Shown piece after piece: positions 60,004 to 64,000 of a stretch of 64,000 bases of DNA. Source of the stretch: Flectonema sp. DT1601 (lineage: Eukaryota > Euglenozoa > Diplonemea > Diplonemida > Diplonemidae); the NCBI GenBank assembly GCA_964019425.1, contig OZ025792.1, forward strand, positions 310,001 to 374,000, given 5' to 3'. The notes below the pieces were generated by a model that saw nothing but the letters and a program-made list of their open reading frames with translations, was not told the DNA's origin and did not search any database. The translations under genes were made by a program, and so were the position numbers. The number at the start of each line of letters is the position of its first letter. Position 1 is the first letter of the stretch.

Positions 60004-60387
60004 CCCCAATATGTAAGTTCCGCAGCGATCAACTTCCACAAGCAGCTAGCAGGGACATTTTAACTAACACAATTTACATGGCATGGAAGGGAGTAGAAGA
60101 CGATTGCACAGTAGGAAACAGAAATAACTGTTGTCACCTGCAAACAACAAGAAATTACAACTGAAAAGCAGCAGAAAGAGACAATTAATTGAAACTATAC
60201 AGCTACGGGAAGGGAGGAAGAATCTATGTTTTTTTTTTTTTTTTTTTTTTTGAATTTTTTTCCCCAAGGGGTTTCTTTTGTTTCCTTCGTACCGCTAAAC
60301 TCACTGAGTTCAAAGAAAACAGGATTGGGAGGGACGGGGTACAAGAATCCCCAAAAGAACTGGTATTATCTATGTTTGTCTTTCCTT
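59660..60387. other. Spacer between BILBO1-like copies 1 and 2
   Basis: About 730 nt with T runs at 59972-60003 and 60229-60250. No gene seen. Confidence 0.55.
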
Positions 60388-62370
60388 TTAGTAAGGTCTG
60401 GCGTAAGGGGAACCAGCAGCTGCCCCATTGTAAAGAGGAGAACGTTGGGCCAGAGCCGGTGATCTCGAAGCTGAGCGGCCCGGAGACTGTCTTCCAGTAG
60501 CGGTGAAGAACGTAGTGTGAGCATCTCTAAGTGCTCCTTCCTTCTCCTCAAGAGATTCACGCTGTTCTCTCAACTTAACTTCCTGCTCAACGAGGGTCTT
60601 TTCCTGGTCATCGAGCATCTTTCTCTGATCTCTCTCGTTGGCTAATGCTGCTTCCAATTCAGCAATTCTAGCATGGTGGTCTTGCAGAGCATTCTGAGCC
60701 TCCAACCAGGCCATGCGGCTTGGCTCCTGTCTGTCTCTCAATCCTTGAAGAAGTCTAGCGAGCTCATCCCTCATTCTCGCAGCTTCAGCTGCTGCTGCAG
60801 CAGCGTCGGCAGCGTTTTGTCCCAATTCCTTCTGACGCTGCACTGCAGCCAACAGTGCCTGTTCCGCTGCTTGCAGTCTGGCGATAGCATCTTCGATAGC
60901 ACGAGGGATTTCAGCGAGGAGCTGGTTGTGGCGGTCTGCGGCTCTCTGGCAGTCACCTGTTGCCTGGTCAACAATCGCTTGCTGTCTTTCCCTGTCTCTC
61001 TGGGCATCGTGCAGAGCTTGTGCAGCTCTTCTCTCAGCTGCTTCAGCATCAGCCAGACCCTGCTGGGCACCTGCCAACCTTCTTTGCGCCGCTTCAAGTT
61101 CGCGTGCGGCCTATTTAATTTATTTTCAAAACGCATTTACAACTATTTCCAAACCAAAAAAAAACAAATAAAGTGGAATATACCTCCTGGGCACGCTGCT
61201 GTGCTTGTCTCTCTCTGTCACGCTCAGCTGCGAGATCGCGTTCACGTTCGGCTCTGTTCTGCTTTGCGGCATCGACGTCCCGAGACTGTTGGTATTGTGG
61301 TTTTGCAGTTTTATTCTTCAGCCAATTATATTTTTTATTTTAAAAAAGGAATTGCGTTGGGACCAATGATATGCAAATAAAGGGATAATTGTACATACGG
61401 AATCACGAGCAGCATCTTCGGCAGCGCGTTGCCTTGCAGCAGCGTCAGCTGCTGCGCGGTCTGCTTCAGTCAAACGGCGCTGAGCATCTTCTGCTTCGGC
61501 AACGCATCTATCGAAGGCGTCCTTGGCGTTTCTTTCATTCGCCTCGAATTGCGCTAACAATTGGCGAGCCAGGTCGATTTGTTGTTCAGCCGCTAACTGA
61601 TCCCAGTACGCTTTTAATCTGTAGTACAAACTGTCTAGAAGAGTTGGGTACAATTCCGCAAATCGTTGCCATTCGGCGAAGTTGACAACACCGTCTCTGT
61701 CGTGATCAGCCTTGCGGAAGAGGTCCTCAACAGTAAGAGTAGAGAAGTCAAGCACCATGTGTAGGGATCGCTTCATTTCTTCAGGTTGGATGACGCGATC
61801 TTTGTTGGCGTCAATGTTCTCGAATACGATTCTAACTTTCTCATCGTGGGAAGCATTTTCTGGCATGTGTGGGGCATCCGTAGGCATCTGAAGACCTGGA
61901 AAAGAAGGTGCCGCCACGGAATTGCTCTGAGGGGCGTGATAAGTCGATTGCTGAAAGCTATTTCCCATAGGAGAGCTTGGTCCGTAACCACTGTACGTAC
62001 TACGAGGTTGAGCTTGAGACTGGTATGTTGAAGATGAAGAGTATCCGTATCTTGGCTTCGTAGCTGCCGGGATTTGTCCCTGCGATTCTGTGTGCTTAGT
62101 GCTGTGTGGCTGAAATGCGTAGCACTGGCAGCTGTGGCGAAGCTGATGTGCTCCAATTACTTCGACCCACTCATCACTAATGGCATCAACAATCTGAAAC
62201 TTTGACACCACATATGGTGGTGATCCGGGTCTTCTTGTCTGTGCCTCTGCCGAGAAAGCCTGTTCCGTAGCGGCTGTCAACTCTCCCATGGAAGGAGCAA
62301 CCGGGAAGTCCAGCTCAAGGTTAATTTTTTGACCGGCCACATCGGAAGCAACACATACGTTGAAAGGCAT
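60388..62370 (-). CDS. BILBO1-like flagellar pocket collar protein (copy 2), 3 exons
   Basis: Exons 62370-61399, 61285-61184 and 61110-60388 give 598 residues. The introns are 61398-61286 (113 nt, GTATGT...CAACAG) and 61183-61111 (73 nt, GTATAT...AAATAG), both phase 0 and both inside the coiled coil. Joining keeps the heptads (RARDS|SRDV-type and AQE|AARELEAA junctions) aligned with copy 1. Domains are as in copy 1: the N-terminal globular domain (YCQ replaced by SCQCYAFQP), two EF-hands that both look able to bind Ca2+ (DANKDRVIQPEE, DHDRDGVVNFAE), then coiled coil. The longer tail is rich in Ser, Ala and Tyr (GRSASRSPALAQRSP). The acceptor CCCCCTCAG lies about 35 nt upstream of the ATG. Confidence 0.85.
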
Positions 62371-62399
62371 GGTCAGTTTATTGGACGAGAAAAAGTATC

Positions 62400-63806
62400 C
62401 TCTGAGGGGGGTAAATTAGTTTTCGTTTTTGGGAACAAACTTCCTTGTCTAAACTTTAACACCATCCGTGTGAACCTATGAGTGAAATACTGGTAGCAAA
62501 CGCATGCCAATACACCTCATCGAAATCGATACAACTAACACACAGCAGAACACTGCACATTCTGTGCGGTAGTGGGGTACAAACATACAAAAAACAAAAA
62601 CAAAAAAAAGTAGAAATCGAGGAGGCGGGGTACCGAGCTATAATCGAATTTGCAATACAATGTTAATTAAGGGAAAAAAAACAAAGAAATGAATTTTTTT
62701 TTTTTTTTCCTTATGTTACTGAAATGTAGGAAATGCTAACTACTACTACAATGTGACAACAAGTCACCGAAAATCAATAGGCCTTACTGCATCGTAGACC
62801 AAAAAGGTTTAAGACCTTCACAGAGATATGTACAACTAAAGCATGAAATTCATGAAGAAAATATAATTATTACACAAGAAAAAAAATAGTGGGAAGAGTT
62901 CGCATTCGGTGACTATGACACACGCAGGAAGGATAGAAGGGTACAAACCCGCAGTGCTGTATTCTAACAAAGAGTAATCATTAAGCATCGTTGAAAAACA
63001 AAGCGACATAGTAAGTAAGTAATCCCAGCTGACTAAATTCATTAGGCAAGGTCATGTATATTTTATTTTTTTATCAGTCAAAATACCAGCGATTATTAAA
63101 ATCACTACTCTCTCACCGCCTGATATTTTTACTCGATTTTTATTTTTTTTGTTTTTTGAAAATTTTTGGTGACATTTTTTTTTTTTTCCAGAAATTGGTC
63201 GCAAAAAAAAAAGAGAATTTTTTAACTGATGTATTTTTTTTTCTTTTTTTTTTTTCCAGTTTTCATAGCTCTCAGTTAACAGTGAAGCCTGGAGCGAACT
63301 GATAGGTAGATTGAGCGCAAAAAGAAATTCGTCGAAATAATGAATGAATGAATGAATGAATGAATGTCATCAAAAGTGATTTTACTCTCAAAGATGACGT
63401 TAATTGAGTTGCTAAGAACTACTGCCTGTTATGTTGCAAAGAGCAGACAACAACAAAAATACAACAACACAAAAGACTCGAACTCTCCCCCCTCCTCCTC
63501 CTACTATGTCAACAGGCTACAGGACGAAGCCAAAATGTTGAGTGAACAAATCACTTAGTGGTACGAAAAAATAAAAAAAATTGAAATTATTTAAAAAAAA
63601 AAAAAAAAAAAAACAGGGGGGAAAAAACTACAAATCAACAACTAACAAACAAACAGTAATGAATAAAAGAAAAGAAAAAAGCAGAGAGATATTATATAAA
63701 GGATACATGTGAGAATACACACAAAAGACATTTGCTAATACCTTTTGATAAGGGGATGAAAGTCGGAGAGGACCACGAGTAGGTGACTTATAGCGTCAAT
63801 AACTAC
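62400..63806. other. Spacer between BILBO1-like copies 2 and 3
   Basis: About 1.4 kb with T and A runs and a (TGAA)n microsatellite at about 63341-63366. No gene seen. Confidence 0.55.
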
Positions 63807-64000
63807 CTAGTGGTGATAGCTTGGCTTCTGAGGATGAAAAAACGTCGAGTGGGCTGATCGCAGTGCGCCTTCTTTTTCCTCAAGCGACTCCCGCTGTTCA
63901 CGTAGCTTGACTTCTTGCTCAACCAGGGCCTTTTCCTGCGAGTACATGAGTCTCTTTTCATTAATTTCCTTGTTAACGACACCCTCGCGGTCAGCAAGCT
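63807..64000 (-). CDS. BILBO1-like protein (copy 3), C-terminal part, cut by window edge
   Basis: The last 63 codons of a third paralogue are present, read from the window end to the stop codon at 63807. They include ALVEQEVKLREQRESLEE, KEGALRSAHSTFF and the short end HPQKPSYHH. The block VEQEVKLREQRESLEEKEGALR is shared almost exactly with copy 2, and copy 1 has a close version. The tail is much shorter than in copy 2. The rest of the gene lies beyond the window. It shows that the locus is a head-to-tail array of at least three genes. Confidence 0.85.
   Translation of the reverse strand, partial: LADREGVVNKEINEKRLMYSQEKALVEQEVKLREQRESLEEKEGALRSAHSTFFHPQKPSYHH

Noticed and set aside
60673-61380. 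235-codon plus-strand frame
   Set aside because: Antisense shadow of the BILBO1-like copy 2 coiled coil; the Cys/Ser/Leu-rich composition mirrors Ala/Gln/Arg codons.
1-64000. Spliced-leader RNA, rRNA or CRISPR array
   Set aside because: No sequence resembling known spliced-leader exons, rRNA cores or regularly spaced short repeats was seen.

Overview
The window looks like nuclear DNA of a euglenozoan flagellate, most likely a kinetoplastid or a close deep relative. Every gene I can support (23, counting one nested gene and one cut by the window edge) lies on the minus strand, as in the one-way polycistronic gene arrays of that group. Most start codons have an AG splice acceptor within about 5-50 nt upstream, usually after a pyrimidine-rich stretch, as expected for spliced-leader trans-splicing. 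Two genes and a fragment resemble BILBO1, the flagellar pocket collar protein known from kinetoplastids, and one gene carries a cyclase domain of the kinetoplastid receptor type. Unlike classical trypanosomatids, ordinary GT-AG cis-introns are common: I reconstruct six in five genes, from 44 to about 1,500 nt. Gaps between genes are AT-rich and full of A or T runs, often 15-30 nt long; such runs are absent from the exons.

Layout from low to high coordinate (each gene reads right to left): an ATP-grasp ligase; a 54-residue protein; a membrane-anchored GH5-type glycosidase; two related four-TM surface proteins split by a 4 kb gene-free tract; a receptor cyclase whose ectodomain is a 5'-nucleotidase fold; a Kelch-SH3 protein; a 5.8 kb gene-free tract; a 1,503-residue Cys-rich seven-TM protein; a SAM plus zinc-module protein; a 1,550-residue RIG-I/Dicer-type helicase with two SAM domains; a cystathionine gamma-lyase/synthase-type enzyme; EMG1/NEP1; an orphan; a sulfatase; a FYVE-phosphoinositide phosphatase; a small membrane protein; mitoribosomal uL29m; two orphans; and three tandem BILBO1-like genes, the last incomplete.

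The functions form no single pathway, which is usual for polycistronic arrays. Three themes stand out. The first is surface and environment sensing (glycosidase, sulfatase, four-TM proteins, Cys-rich seven-TM protein, nucleotidase-cyclase). The second is a possible RNA-sensing pair: a tandem-SAM RIG-I-like helicase next to another SAM protein. The third is flagellar pocket cytoskeleton (BILBO1-like array). The most unusual locus is the helicase intron at 36869-38376, which holds a separate GC-rich same-strand gene between copies of a dispersed repeat. All calls come from reading by eye; no database search was possible.
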